Shown: positions 1 through 9,279 of the stretch, one piece after another | How positions within the stretch are numbered: the first letter of the stretch is position 1 | Layout of the letters: every line of letters begins with the position of its first letter | Source: Adiantum capillus-veneris | Taxonomy: Eukaryota > Streptophyta > Polypodiopsida > Polypodiales > Pteridaceae | Reading direction: 5' to 3' | Assembly (NCBI GenBank): GCA_014529385.2 | Contig: CM043970.1 | Span: forward strand, 60,180,023 to 60,244,022 | DNA length: 64,000 nt | Translations under genes and position numbers: made by a program | Notes under the pieces: generated by a model | Seen by the model: the letters and a program-made list of their open reading frames with translations, nothing else | What the model was told of the DNA's origin: nothing | Database searches by the model: none

Positions 1-2161
1 ATGCTTTCCATTTCACTGTCAGGAGCTGGTCCTTGTTGTTGTTCACTTTGCAAATCTGAAATTTTCTTTGTAGTACACCTTCTGCTCTAAGCGCACTTTC
101 AGCAATCATTAAACGCTGTTTTCTTTCTAACTCCAGCTCCCTCTTTAGTGCAGCCACTTCTTCTTCTGGATGGACTACTGGTGTTGTTGGTAGCGACGTT
201 TTTTTCTTTTTAGCGCGTTCGATTTCTCTTGCTTGGATATCTGTTACTGCTCTTAAATCTTTGACTTCAATTTGTAAGTCATCGATGATGACTTGCAAAC
301 TTGTGATGGCCTCTAGCGCATCTTGCTTTTCCTTTTCCAACTGTTGGATGTGTTCGTCTCTTTCACTGACATCTTCAAGGAACACGTTTATTGTATCTTC
401 ACATATGGCATTGAAGTCTTCCGATTCCTGTAAATTATCCTTGAGAAGATTTACTGTGCCTTTGAGCCCCAATATTTTAGTATCTCTGATGCTGATCAGC
501 TTTAGAGTGTCTTCCCTTTGCTCTTGCAGTCTCTGAACTTCCTCATCAGTTTTTTGTAGCTTCATTTTGTTGGACCGGTTCTGATCAGCTAACCATTGAC
601 TGTGCAGTCTTGTTCGGTTTAGTATTGTCGCCATTGACTGCAAATCTTCATCTATAGTAGCTTCCAACTCAATTTCTTGAGAGGAGGAAGCTTTATCTTT
701 AGACTGATCCACCACCTTTTGCTTGACTTTATCACTTTGTGATATGGTTCCAGTGTTTTGGCGTGTATCTGTTCCTTCTTCTTCTTCCTGTTCACTGGGC
801 GATGTGTGAACTCTCTCATCTCGATGTGAGATTTCTGAATGCGAAGTAGATTCAGCAGGTGGGCTAGATTGCCTCTCACTTGTATCTGGCCTTGGAGATG
901 GCGGCGGTGTCTCCTGATCACGTGAAGTCGGCCTCAACTGATCTCTCAAAGTTTGGAGATCCTCCTCTTCTAGTAGCAGTTCTGGCTCATCCCTCGCATT
1001 TCTTTCTTGGATGTATTTCTCGAACCAGTCCAGCTCAAAAGCTGGGTTGTTTCTATTCTTCGTTCTCAGTGTGAAAGTGCTACTAGACGGTTTCCAAGTG
1101 ACGCCTACATCGCCTCGTAGAGATCTTTCTAGAGCAAACCCTTCTAGCATCCTTTCCATCTTTGCTATCTTTTGCAACCTGGTGTTGTTTTCCATTTCCG
1201 CTTTTCGCTTCTTTAGTCGGGCATCTTCCTCTTCAGTTCTTTTCTATTCTTGTGTACTTCTTGTCACTCTTTCCAGCTTGCGTCCTCCAATGGTATTAAT
1301 AGATGCCGGTACTTTCCTTTGTGATCCGTCTTCGCTATTTTCCCTTAATACCAGCCAGTCGTTCTGATGAGGGGCAGGTGGCAACTGATCTGCCGTGCCT
1401 ATGGCATGGTATATTACTCTGGTTAGGACTTCTCCTCCTGCAATGTAATTGGGTCTGTCCTGCCTTAGCTTTGTCATTTCTTCAAACAGATATGACGCAT
1501 GATCTATGTAGAACTCACGGGTCATTCCCATAGCCCATGTCAATGTGGTTGAGATGCTCCCGTGCAGTGTAGTGTATCTTGGCGGCCTTTTGCTGTAGCT
1601 CAACAAACACTGACTGTAGATCTGTGTCAGCTCTCTTACTTCTGGGTTTGCTATGAGTTCGAAAGAAGGTAGTTTGGACTTTTGCAAGTAAACTGTGAGA
1701 TTTTTCCTTCTTTCTCTCATGTTTGCTCCTTGATCTGACAGTTTCAATGCCTCTTTGATGATCTCTTTGGTGATCTGGATCTCCATCACTTCATTATCCA
1801 TGCCTGCCACTTTGCAAGTTCCATCTTCTTGGATAGTCTCTATTAGATGCTGTACCCTCTTGAAATCTATCCCTACTGGTGGTAGTGACACAAAGTTCCA
1901 CAAGCCGACTTTTTTGAGCCATGACCTTTGCGGTGATCTTTTCAAGTAATTCTTTGCCTCCTTGGGAATCATCACCGTATCCACTAAGTTTCTTTTGTCA
2001 TCCACATATGAACCTTGATATATCTGAAAGGTTGCTGCTTGTTGCACATCTGCAGGTATCCATGTGGCTGCTGGCTTTAAAGAATTGGGTAGAAGTGCAT
2101 AGGGTGCTGCACCTTCCGTTGCCAGGTTCTTGCCTTTTCTTTTTCCCTGAGAAGCCTCCAT
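1..2161 (-). CDS. Accessory 3' ORF of element A (globular domain plus coiled coil), one internal stop
   Basis: I choose the ATG at 2161 (MEASQGKRKGKN) because both A and B have ACAG-GA(G/T)C(C/T)-ATG there, a likely 3' splice site exactly 5 nt before the ATG. The N terminus is basic, NLS-like (KRKGK). A globular region follows (VGIDFKRVQHLIETIQEDGT, ITKEIIKEALKL, RPPRYTTLHGSISTT, DHASYLFEEM), with homologues in B and E. Its layout is reminiscent of the plant Transposase_32/ATHILA ORF families, at low confidence. A TAG at 1244-1246 interrupts the frame, but the same frame then stays open for 414 codons to the window edge. That part has a Pro/Ser/Glu-rich stretch and then a long heptad-rich coiled coil (LQEQREDTLKLISIRD..., IQQLEKEKQDALEAI). 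The position matches the env-like gene of Athila-type elements, but I see no signal peptide or membrane span. Confidence 0.75.
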
Positions 2162-2457
2162 AGATCCTGTCATCACAATTATCAGTTAATGCACAAACAT
2201 AGTACTACTCTCCTAAATTGATTACCACTTAATCATGCATCTAGATGAGCCTTCTTAATCCCAAGATTAGCTAAGATAAAATGTTAGCAGATAGACGAGT
2301 TCTTCCATTGTGCGACTTTGGCGGCTTTAAATTGATGTCGTTGGTGAAGGAGAACAAGTCCAAATGCCTTGAAACTTTGTGTGGTGTATTCTCTCATGGC
2401 CTGTAAGGTCACTCCATAAGCCAAAGCTCAAAATCTGTCCCTTTGCTACTTTTTCTT

Positions 2458-3200
2458 AGTCTATCGCGATAGACTGGCATTTTTTTGATCTGGGTCCTTT
2501 TTTGCAGTTTTGACTCCACCACTTGGTTTCCCATACCTTGCACATGGTCTGATCCCCTTTTCACCTAAAATGAATGTCAAGTGACCCCTTTTTGGATCAA
2601 CTCCCAATTTTCCAGATTCCCTTCAGAGAGATGTTGGTCTATCTCCTTCATTTTGTGTTGTTTTGGGCTCAAACTTAGTGGGTGGTCATCTTGCATCATG
2701 TTGAAGACAGCTGCTAATTCAGATTTGTGATAAGATGGTCCAGTATCCCTCTGCTTGGTCTATTGCGATAGACTGGGACTTAGTGCCAGTTTGTCATTTT
2801 CTGGCTTTGTGACCATCTGTCTGCCTTCTCCCAGTTGATGCAAGGTTTCTTGACCCCTTACATGTAAATTTTACCTGTCTGCCCTTGAGAATTTCTGTTC
2901 TGACTCTGAGTTGTCTGCATGTCTTTCTCAGCTTGCTATATGAGTCCATCTTGGAACCAAATTTGGTGTACTGCCTTCATTTGCTTCCCCAAGTCTAGCT
3001 TATAAAAATTTGAAAAGTCTTTCCCTCCAAAAATTGTTGCAGCAAGTCTATCGCGATAGACTGAGCTTTTTGGCCAAAATAGATTTTTCTGGCACTTTGA
3101 CTTGATATTGGTGGTTAACATTCCTTGTTAGCACCCCTCATGAAGCCAAAATCAAAGTTTCCCTTATCTAAGTGCAAGTTCAAGTCTATCGCGATAGACT
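2458..3200 (-). repeat. Palindrome array of element A (AGTCTATCGCGATAGACT)
   Basis: Three perfect 18-bp palindromes at 2458-2475, 3045-3062 and 3183-3200 and one with a single C-to-T change in the centre at about 2757-2774. Start-to-start spacing is 299, 288 and 138 bp. In the sense strand each is preceded by CC or TC, but the sequence between copies is otherwise largely diverged. A partial copy (11 contiguous bases, TCGCGATAGAC on the plus strand) lies in the LTR at 14717-14727. Because the arms meet without a loop, these are DNA dyads or intermolecular RNA duplex sites rather than ordinary stem-loops. Confidence 0.92.
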
Positions 3201-4796
3201 GGGCACTTTGTCATTTTTACCAGTTTTTTGATGTTAGTTGACATTCATGGCCCTCCTAGACACACACATCAAGTTTTAATCAATTTAGCAGAATGTACTC
3301 CCTGTTTGCAGCACTTAGCTGGTCCTGAAGTCGAAGTAGACCACTTAGGTGATAGTCGCGGTTCCTTTTGGTCTTTGTATGATTCTACTTCCTTTTGACC
3401 TTCCATCCAAGTAGTCGGTTGTTGTTTTGGTGTTTGAAACACCAAGAACGACCATTTGGACGTCTTTCTGGCTTGTTGCCGGCATTTGCCCTAGTGGAAG
3501 AACTTTTTTTCTTGAGTGGACACATTCCATCTCGTAGTTGACCTCCTTTGGATGTTCCTTGTTGAATTTGGTGTAATTTTGTCACTTGGTCGGCCCGTTA
3601 GAGTATCGTGACGCTTTGTGCGGTTTTTGTCAGATAGGGACTTTAGGCTCCGTTTTGACGAACTTTTTCATAATCTAACCCTTCACTCGGTTTGTCGAGG
3701 TCATTGGCTTGCTGTCTATGAATTTTGGTTCATTTTCGATCACCTTGGTTTTGTCGCCCATTTGCAGGTCCTGCTAAATTAGGGTTTTCTGAGCGGCTTC
3801 CTTCACGCTTACCGAGGTCATAGGCTCGATCCCTAAGCTATTAGCATTGTGCCTTTCACTTTTGGTCCCATTTGGTGGCTTCTAGGCCTCCCTAACAACC
3901 ATTCTACCGTATGTGTGCATAGGTTGTGATTGTGATGCCGGCTAGGTTTTGCGACTAACTGAAGTAAACAACACTTAGAGTCAGTGTTGACGAGCATACC
4001 TCTCATATCTGATGTCAATCTGGTGACCGTGCGCGATGGATGAGCTCCTGGAATTCTCAACTGCTGTAGGGAGCTCTCTCTCTCTCTCACTATGGAAAAT
4101 GACTCAAATGAGGGATTTCTAGCCTAGTCTCTCTATATGTAATCGAGACTCCGACACCAAATTTTCCCATCTTTTACCTGTGGCCATAACTTTTTGCGAG
4201 ATGCGGTTTAGGCTTGCAAATTTCCTGATTTGGAGTTCGGTTGCTCCAATTTTACCATTTTTGTAGATTTCTCCTTTTGGAGGTCCCTTCATGACGGTGG
4301 TCATTTTGCTCTGTCACCTTTGCAGTCCTTATTTTTTATGTGTCTTCTTTACCTTGCTCTGATCAGGTGTCTCTTCTTTTGTGTTTCCATCTGGATTGCG
4401 GATTTTTTCTATAATTTTTGCTAGAAAATGGCTAAAATAAAGCAAATAAATCCCAAAATAACCCGAAAATAGCAATTCTAACCTAGAAAAATACCAATGA
4501 GAAGCAAAACACTTTGTAGCTCACTTTTCTCTCTTCTATGTACAATCTCGCTCACTATCGTCAACCTTGGCCTATTTTTTGCTGTTTTTAGACAGTTTTT
4601 GGCCAGATTTGACTCTCTTTATAGTCTATACACATCCCTAGGGGCTCATGAATGATGATTTGGTCCCCGATTCTAATTAATTACGAGGGCATATTCTTTT
4701 TTCAAAAATCACACAATGAAACGCAAAAAATGGTTGAAAAATTGCTCGCAAACATTGCCCTCTAATATATGACATAATGAATCCGCATTTGGAATG

Positions 4797-4811
4797 TCTC
4801 CCCCCCTCCTA
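4797..4811 (-). other. Internal polypurine tract after the post-integrase ORF (element A)
   Basis: Minus strand AGGAGGGGGGGAGAC, resembling the 3' PPT of element B (AAGGAGGGGGGAA). It stands at the border between coding and non-coding sequence. The homologous place in B (22796-22810, minus CTAGGAGGGGTGG) is also purine-rich. It could act as a second plus-strand priming site, as central PPTs do elsewhere; that is inference. Confidence 0.4.
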
Positions 4812-4976
4812 GTCGGAGTCCTCCCGGACGACAGGGTATCGTCAAGGGTATGTGTTGTGCATGGGTTTGAACTCGTGCTAATGCAGGCCTTGCAATATAG
4901 CCCTATATGCATGTACGGTCAATGCATGTAGAAAGAATGTATGCAGTGCAAGAGGAAGGTATAAGCGATTCGCTTA

Positions 4977-6551
4977 TTAGCATTTGTCGTCGAGGTTTCC
5001 TGTGGTATCTTGAATTGGCTGGTAGATTTTCTTTGCAAGTAGTAGTTGTAACTCCGCTTCCCGTTGTTTGATTGTTTTCCACTGGTTTTGAATTGGCGTA
5101 TGTGGTTCCTTTGAAATCCCTATTGTCGTATCTGGTGGAACATTCTCTCTTGCTGCCTTGATGATTTGTGTCTGATACATCCTTCTAGTTTTCGTTGTTG
5201 ATTCTGTTTTTTTCCTCGTGCTGTTTGTATGATGTTGCTTGACCTTGACGGTTGTAGATAGCTGCACGATTGTCATCTTTGTCCGCTCTTCTTTTGTTGT
5301 TGGCTCGTTTTGAATTGTCACTTTTGGCCTCCATACCAATATAGTTCGTTGCGTATTTGACAGATTGACTATGTTTCTTTGAAGATTTGCTGGCTTTCGG
5401 TGTCGTGTCTGTTCTTCAAACTCCTCTTTTATAGGAATTAGGCTGTCGCGCCTTATCCACACTTTGTATTGCCGCTTTTGATGTAATTGTGCCTTGGTCA
5501 GCTCTGTACGCCGTACCCAAACTTGCCTGGTTCCCTGCATGGTTGCTGATTTTTGATAAGACATTGCTGGACTTGTAAACTTTGTTTGTTGTTGGACATA
5601 TTTTTGCGGTTGTATTGACTTTTGTTTCCTCCTTGATATGAATTGGTTATATGATAAGAAGGGTTCTGAGAAGTTTTCCTTTTTGAACAGTGCCTCATTC
5701 ATATCCAAATCAATGAATACCCTGTTAGCTTTCATCCATGACACTGCTAAGATACATGGAGTTGCTGACCTACTTGGTGGCAGTACATGGAATTTTGTAG
5801 TGTACAGGTGTGCCTGCACTGTGATTGGTATTATAATAGACCACATCGTGGTCACCTCATCACCCGACGCTACTTTCAACTTGTGTGTCTCTGGAATCGT
5901 CTTCATTGGTCCAAGTTTCTGAAAGAGCTCAAAGCTGATGACATTCATTTTTGCTCCAGTGTCAAGCAATGCATAGATTTCAACTTGTTTTGTGCCTGCA
6001 TAAGCTTTTATGTAAGGACTACACCATGTATCTTCCAAGTCGTTGATGATGCTATCGTCTTGAGCCCTAAGGTCTGTCATGGTCTTTTCTAATTCGTCGC
6101 TTTGTATATCCGCTTCGATTGTTTGGGATGTTGAAAGAGGATATTTGTCAGTCATCATTGGGGTGACCATGTTTATTGTCCTGAGAAACTGCTTTCGTTT
6201 AGCAATCCGTTCCTTTACTTCTTGTTGTGCCTGGTCTTGAATTCGTTGTTGTTCCTGTCTATATGTTTTTCCATAATGTAGTTGAAACAACATTTTCGGT
6301 GTTAAAGGGAGATGATATTTTTTTAAACGACACCCACTAATCCAGTTTGGCATTTCTTTTCTATCTAGTGTCGACAGTTTTACTGCTCCGATGGACGATA
6401 TTTCTTGGATCAAATAAGGTCCCATGCCCCTTTTCTTTATCTTTTTGGCATGCTGTTTAAGGGTGTATATTAAGACATAGTCGCCCGTTTTAAAGTCATT
6501 GTTCTTGACATGTTTGTCAAAAAACTCTTTCTGTTGTCTTTTTTTGTGCAT
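4977..6551 (-). CDS. Integrase C-terminal tail plus second retropepsin-like domain and W-motif linker (element A)
   Basis: 524 codons. Residues 1-85 are the SH3-like integrase tail (KTGDYVLIYTLKQ..KKRGMGPYLI..VKLSTLDRKEMPNWISGCRLKKY), fused in-frame in element B, so the ORF begins only because of the A7 frame break. Residues about 188-290 resemble a retropepsin: YALLDTGAKMNVIS (D197-T-G) and later CILAVSWMK in the place of ILG-x-W. This is in addition to the normal protease before RT. After it comes a basic, low-complexity stretch with repeated W motifs (QVWVRRTEL, KVWIRRDSL, LVWRPKVTI). The function of a second protease fold here is unknown; it could be a binding domain or an active enzyme, since the DTG triad is intact in A. 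Element B has the same order, so it is a family trait. Confidence 0.8.
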   Translation of the reverse strand: MHKKRQQKEFFDKHVKNNDFKTGDYVLIYTLKQHAKKIKKRGMGPYLIQEISSIGAVKLSTLDRKEMPNWISGCRLKKYHLPLTPKMLFQLHYGKTYRQEQQRIQDQAQQEVKERIAKRKQFLRTINMVTPMMTDKYPLSTSQTIEADIQSDELEKTMTDLRAQDDSIINDLEDTWCSPYIKAYAGTKQVEIYALLDTGAKMNVISFELFQKLGPMKTIPETHKLKVASGDEVTTMWSIIIPITVQAHLYTTKFHVLPPSRSATPCILAVSWMKANRVFIDLDMNEALFKKENFSEPFLSYNQFISRRKQKSIQPQKYVQQQTKFTSPAMSYQKSATMQGTRQVWVRRTELTKAQLHQKRQYKVWIRRDSLIPIKEEFEEQTRHRKPANLQRNIVNLSNTQRTILVWRPKVTIQNEPTTKEERTKMTIVQLSTTVKVKQHHTNSTRKKTESTTKTRRMYQTQIIKAARENVPPDTTIGISKEPHTPIQNQWKTIKQREAELQLLLAKKIYQPIQDTTGNLDDKC

Positions 6552-9279
6552 AGATGGCCGCTACAGCGTTGAGTCGTAACTCATCTAATTTTTCAAGGTC
6601 CTCTAACCGCTCTGAAAGTTCATGCCCCGTCCAGTCCAACTGTTTTGCTACCCTTAGTGTGGGGATCAAAAAGTCAATAGGCAATATTGCATTTAACCCA
6701 TATACCATATTAAATGGTGTAGCATTGAGTGTTGTTTTATATGCAACTCGATAAGCCCACAATGCCGAATAGAGCATCTGATCCCAATCTGTTCTTGTTT
6801 CACTAACCAGTTTCGTGAGAACCGTGCACAATACTTTGTTGGTCGCTTCCGCTTGGCCATTGGCTTGTGGATGATAGGGTGCAGATTTGCGATGAATTAC
6901 CATAAACTCATTTAAGAGATGTTGGATAAATTCATTTACAAAGTGTGTCCCTCTATCACTTACCAGCTCGATTGGAAGGCCATAACGTGTAAACACATAT
7001 TCATATAAGAATTGTGCCATGGTTCTAGCGTCTGCTTTTGTTGTGGCTTTTGCTTCCACCCATTTGGTCATGTAGTCCGTGGCCACTATGATATATCGTG
7101 CTTGTGAACGATACGCTGGTGGAGTGATAGGACCAACAAAGTCCAATCCCCATTTAGCGAATGCGCAAGTACTCATCATTGTTCTTAAAGGCATTTCATC
7201 TCTTTTAACTGGTACCTTAGTGCGTTGACATTCATCACACCTTTTCACGAATTCTGCTGAGTTTTGAATCATGGTCGGCCACCAAATCCCTGCAACCATA
7301 ATGATTTTTACGGTTCTCTCTGCTGAAAAATGACCACCTGCTATGCCTGCATGAGCCTGTTCCAATAATGGAAAGTAGTCATTTTCATGAGGAACTAACC
7401 TCAGCTGGTCATCAGTTCCTCTTTTATACAATTGGTCACTAATGATGGTATACCTATTCGCTTCGATTTGTAAAGCCTTTTGTCTGGCTTTAGACCAATC
7501 TCCTGGCAGCTCCTTATTAGTCAAATAATCCACAATAGCATGACTCCATGAGGGTGCTACTGTCACTTGGTATAATGTGGCATAATCCACAGTGGTATTG
7601 GATGTGCAAAAGTCGCATTTCTTGATGTAATTGGCTACATCGCCTGCCATTCCTGGCCAATACACTCCAAGTCTTCTTAATTGTGCATACATCATTTGAT
7701 TTCCTCTATGGAATCCCCCTGTTTGTGTGTGGTCCTCCTCTAGATACGCTTCGTACTCCTCTGGGCCTATACACAATCTTAGAATCCCATCGTTTCCATG
7801 ATGGTACATTCTTCCCGCAAGCATTGTGTAATTTTGTGCTTGTCTAATGTCTTCCACCGTGTGTTTGTCGTCAAGATTCATTCCATATGTCAGCAACGGA
7901 ATAATTTGCTTTGACCATTTCGGTACCATCTCTATATTAAATAGGTATGCGTCTGGGAGATCATTATCTACTCCAGTAGCTTTTTCGCCATGTAGTAATC
8001 GAGAAAGGTGGTCTGCTCTTTGATGAGTTTTTCCTTTCTTAACCACTACCATAAAATCAAACTCCAGCAACACAATGAACCATCTTACAATTCGTCCCGT
8101 GTTGCAAGGTTTGTTTACTAAGTATAAGAGTGCCTGATGATCCACAAAGAATGTGAATTTTTTCGCGAGTAAGTAATGCCGAAATTTCTTTACGGCATAT
8201 ATCATACCCAATCCTTCTCTTTCAGTGGTAGTATAATTCTTTTCTGCACTGTTGAGTTGTCTACTAGCATAACTGATTGGAAAATCCGTCTTTCCCTCCT
8301 CTGGTTGTGCTAGTATACAGCCTATTGCAAATGCCGAAGCATCTACATGTACATGGAAGATCTTTGACCAATCTGGTGCTTTTAGAATTGGTGCAGATAC
8401 CAATGCATCTTTTAATTTCTGGAATGACTCCTCACATTCATTTGTCCAAATGAAGAGCGTGATTAGACTATACAAGGGTTTTGCTATTACAGCGTACATG
8501 TAGATAAAACGTCGATAGTATCCACAATGTCCCATAAATGATTGTACCTCTCGTACAATGTTTGGTCTTGGCAATTCTATGATCACCTTCACCTTGTCTT
8601 CATTAGTGGTAATTCCATTAGCCAACACTATGTGGCCTAAGATTTTACCTTGTCGTACCATGAATACGCAGTTTTCTGGGTTGAGGCAAATCCTATACGT
8701 TCTGCATTTTTCGAATACCTTTTTCAGATGATCTATATGGTCTTCTCTCAATAGAGAATAGACACACAAGTCGTCCATGTAAATATCCAAGAATTTTCGC
8801 AAGTATTCTTTAAAAGCGTGTGTCATTAATCTCTGAAATGTGTCTGGAGCATTGGTCAAGCCAAATGGCATTACCCTAAACGCATATATGCCCCAATCTG
8901 TTGCAAATGCTGTTTTGTATTGATCTTCTAGTTTGACCCCCAATTTGTTATAACCAGAGAATCCGTCCATAAAGCTATAGGCTTGCTTGCCAGCCACTCG
9001 TTCCAGGACGTGTTCAGTGATAGGTAGAGGGTAGTTGTATCTTATCGTTGCTGCGTTTACCTTCTTGAGATTTATACACACTCGTAATTTCCCGTTTTTC
9101 TTAGGTACCACCACTATCGGGGACACCCAGTCCGTGTGTTCTATCTCATAAATAAATTCAGCCTCCATAAGTTTGTCTATCTCCTCTTTTATCCTTTTGG
9201 CAAATGTCTCATTGTACGTGTATGGACGTTTTTTGCTTGGCTTTGCATCAGACTTTAGAGGGATTGAATTTTTTTTCAA
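6517..9279 (-). CDS. Reverse transcriptase - RNase H - integrase of element A
   Basis: 920 codons, intact within the frame. RT spans about residues 1-270 with FMDGFSGY (D105) and the catalytic YMDD at 167-170. A single RNase H follows at about 305-430 with D313 (HVDAS), E354 (TEREGLGMIYAVKK), D380 (FVDHQAL) and D423 (ADHLSR). The integrase has two tandem H2C2 zinc modules: H517/H524/C555/C558 and H643/H650/C681/C684. The DDE core has D713 (WGLDFVGP), D775 (SDRGTHF) and E811 (NGQAEATN), the canonical D,D35E spacing. Reverse transcribes and inserts the element. All catalytic residues are present, which is unusual in this window. The frame is lost at an A7 run (about 6538-6546) beyond the core, and the C-terminal integrase part continues in the overlapping ORF. 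Confidence 0.95.
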   Translation of the reverse strand: MKKNSIPLKSDAKPSKKRPYTYNETFAKRIKEEIDKLMEAEFIYEIEHTDWVSPIVVVPKKNGKLRVCINLKKVNAATIRYNYPLPITEHVLERVAGKQAYSFMDGFSGYNKLGVKLEDQYKTAFATDWGIYAFRVMPFGLTNAPDTFQRLMTHAFKEYLRKFLDIYMDDLCVYSLLREDHIDHLKKVFEKCRTYRICLNPENCVFMVRQGKILGHIVLANGITTNEDKVKVIIELPRPNIVREVQSFMGHCGYYRRFIYMYAVIAKPLYSLITLFIWTNECEESFQKLKDALVSAPILKAPDWSKIFHVHVDASAFAIGCILAQPEEGKTDFPISYASRQLNSAEKNYTTTEREGLGMIYAVKKFRHYLLAKKFTFFVDHQALLYLVNKPCNTGRIVRWFIVLLEFDFMVVVKKGKTHQRADHLSRLLHGEKATGVDNDLPDAYLFNIEMVPKWSKQIIPLLTYGMNLDDKHTVEDIRQAQNYTMLAGRMYHHGNDGILRLCIGPEEYEAYLEEDHTQTGGFHRGNQMMYAQLRRLGVYWPGMAGDVANYIKKCDFCTSNTTVDYATLYQVTVAPSWSHAIVDYLTNKELPGDWSKARQKALQIEANRYTIISDQLYKRGTDDQLRLVPHENDYFPLLEQAHAGIAGGHFSAERTVKIIMVAGIWWPTMIQNSAEFVKRCDECQRTKVPVKRDEMPLRTMMSTCAFAKWGLDFVGPITPPAYRSQARYIIVATDYMTKWVEAKATTKADARTMAQFLYEYVFTRYGLPIELVSDRGTHFVNEFIQHLLNEFMVIHRKSAPYHPQANGQAEATNKVLCTVLTKLVSETRTDWDQMLYSALWAYRVAYKTTLNATPFNMVYGLNAILPIDFLIPTLRVAKQLDWTGHELSERLEDLEKLDELRLNAVAAIYAQKKTTERVF

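Larger units (their letters stand above)
2177..4976 (-). other. 3' non-coding region of element A with palindrome array
   Basis: 2.8 kb between the post-integrase ORF and the accessory ORF. Short open frames here have no recognisable content and I do not support them as genes. The outer part (about 4640-4830) shares blocks with the same region of element B (AAATCACAC, AAACATTGCCCT, CCTCCTAG..GG.GT.CTCC.GGACGAC), so the region is homologous in the two elements. The inner part (2450-3210) holds four copies of an 18-bp palindrome. Confidence 0.7.

Noticed and set aside
1-2161. Accessory ORF as a true envelope gene
   Set aside because: Position fits, but I see no signal peptide, membrane anchor or cleavage site; the protein is basic at the N terminus and mostly coiled coil.
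3345-4304. Several 60-85-codon frames in the 3' non-coding region of A
   Set aside because: No domain, no start context, not conserved in the homologous region of B.
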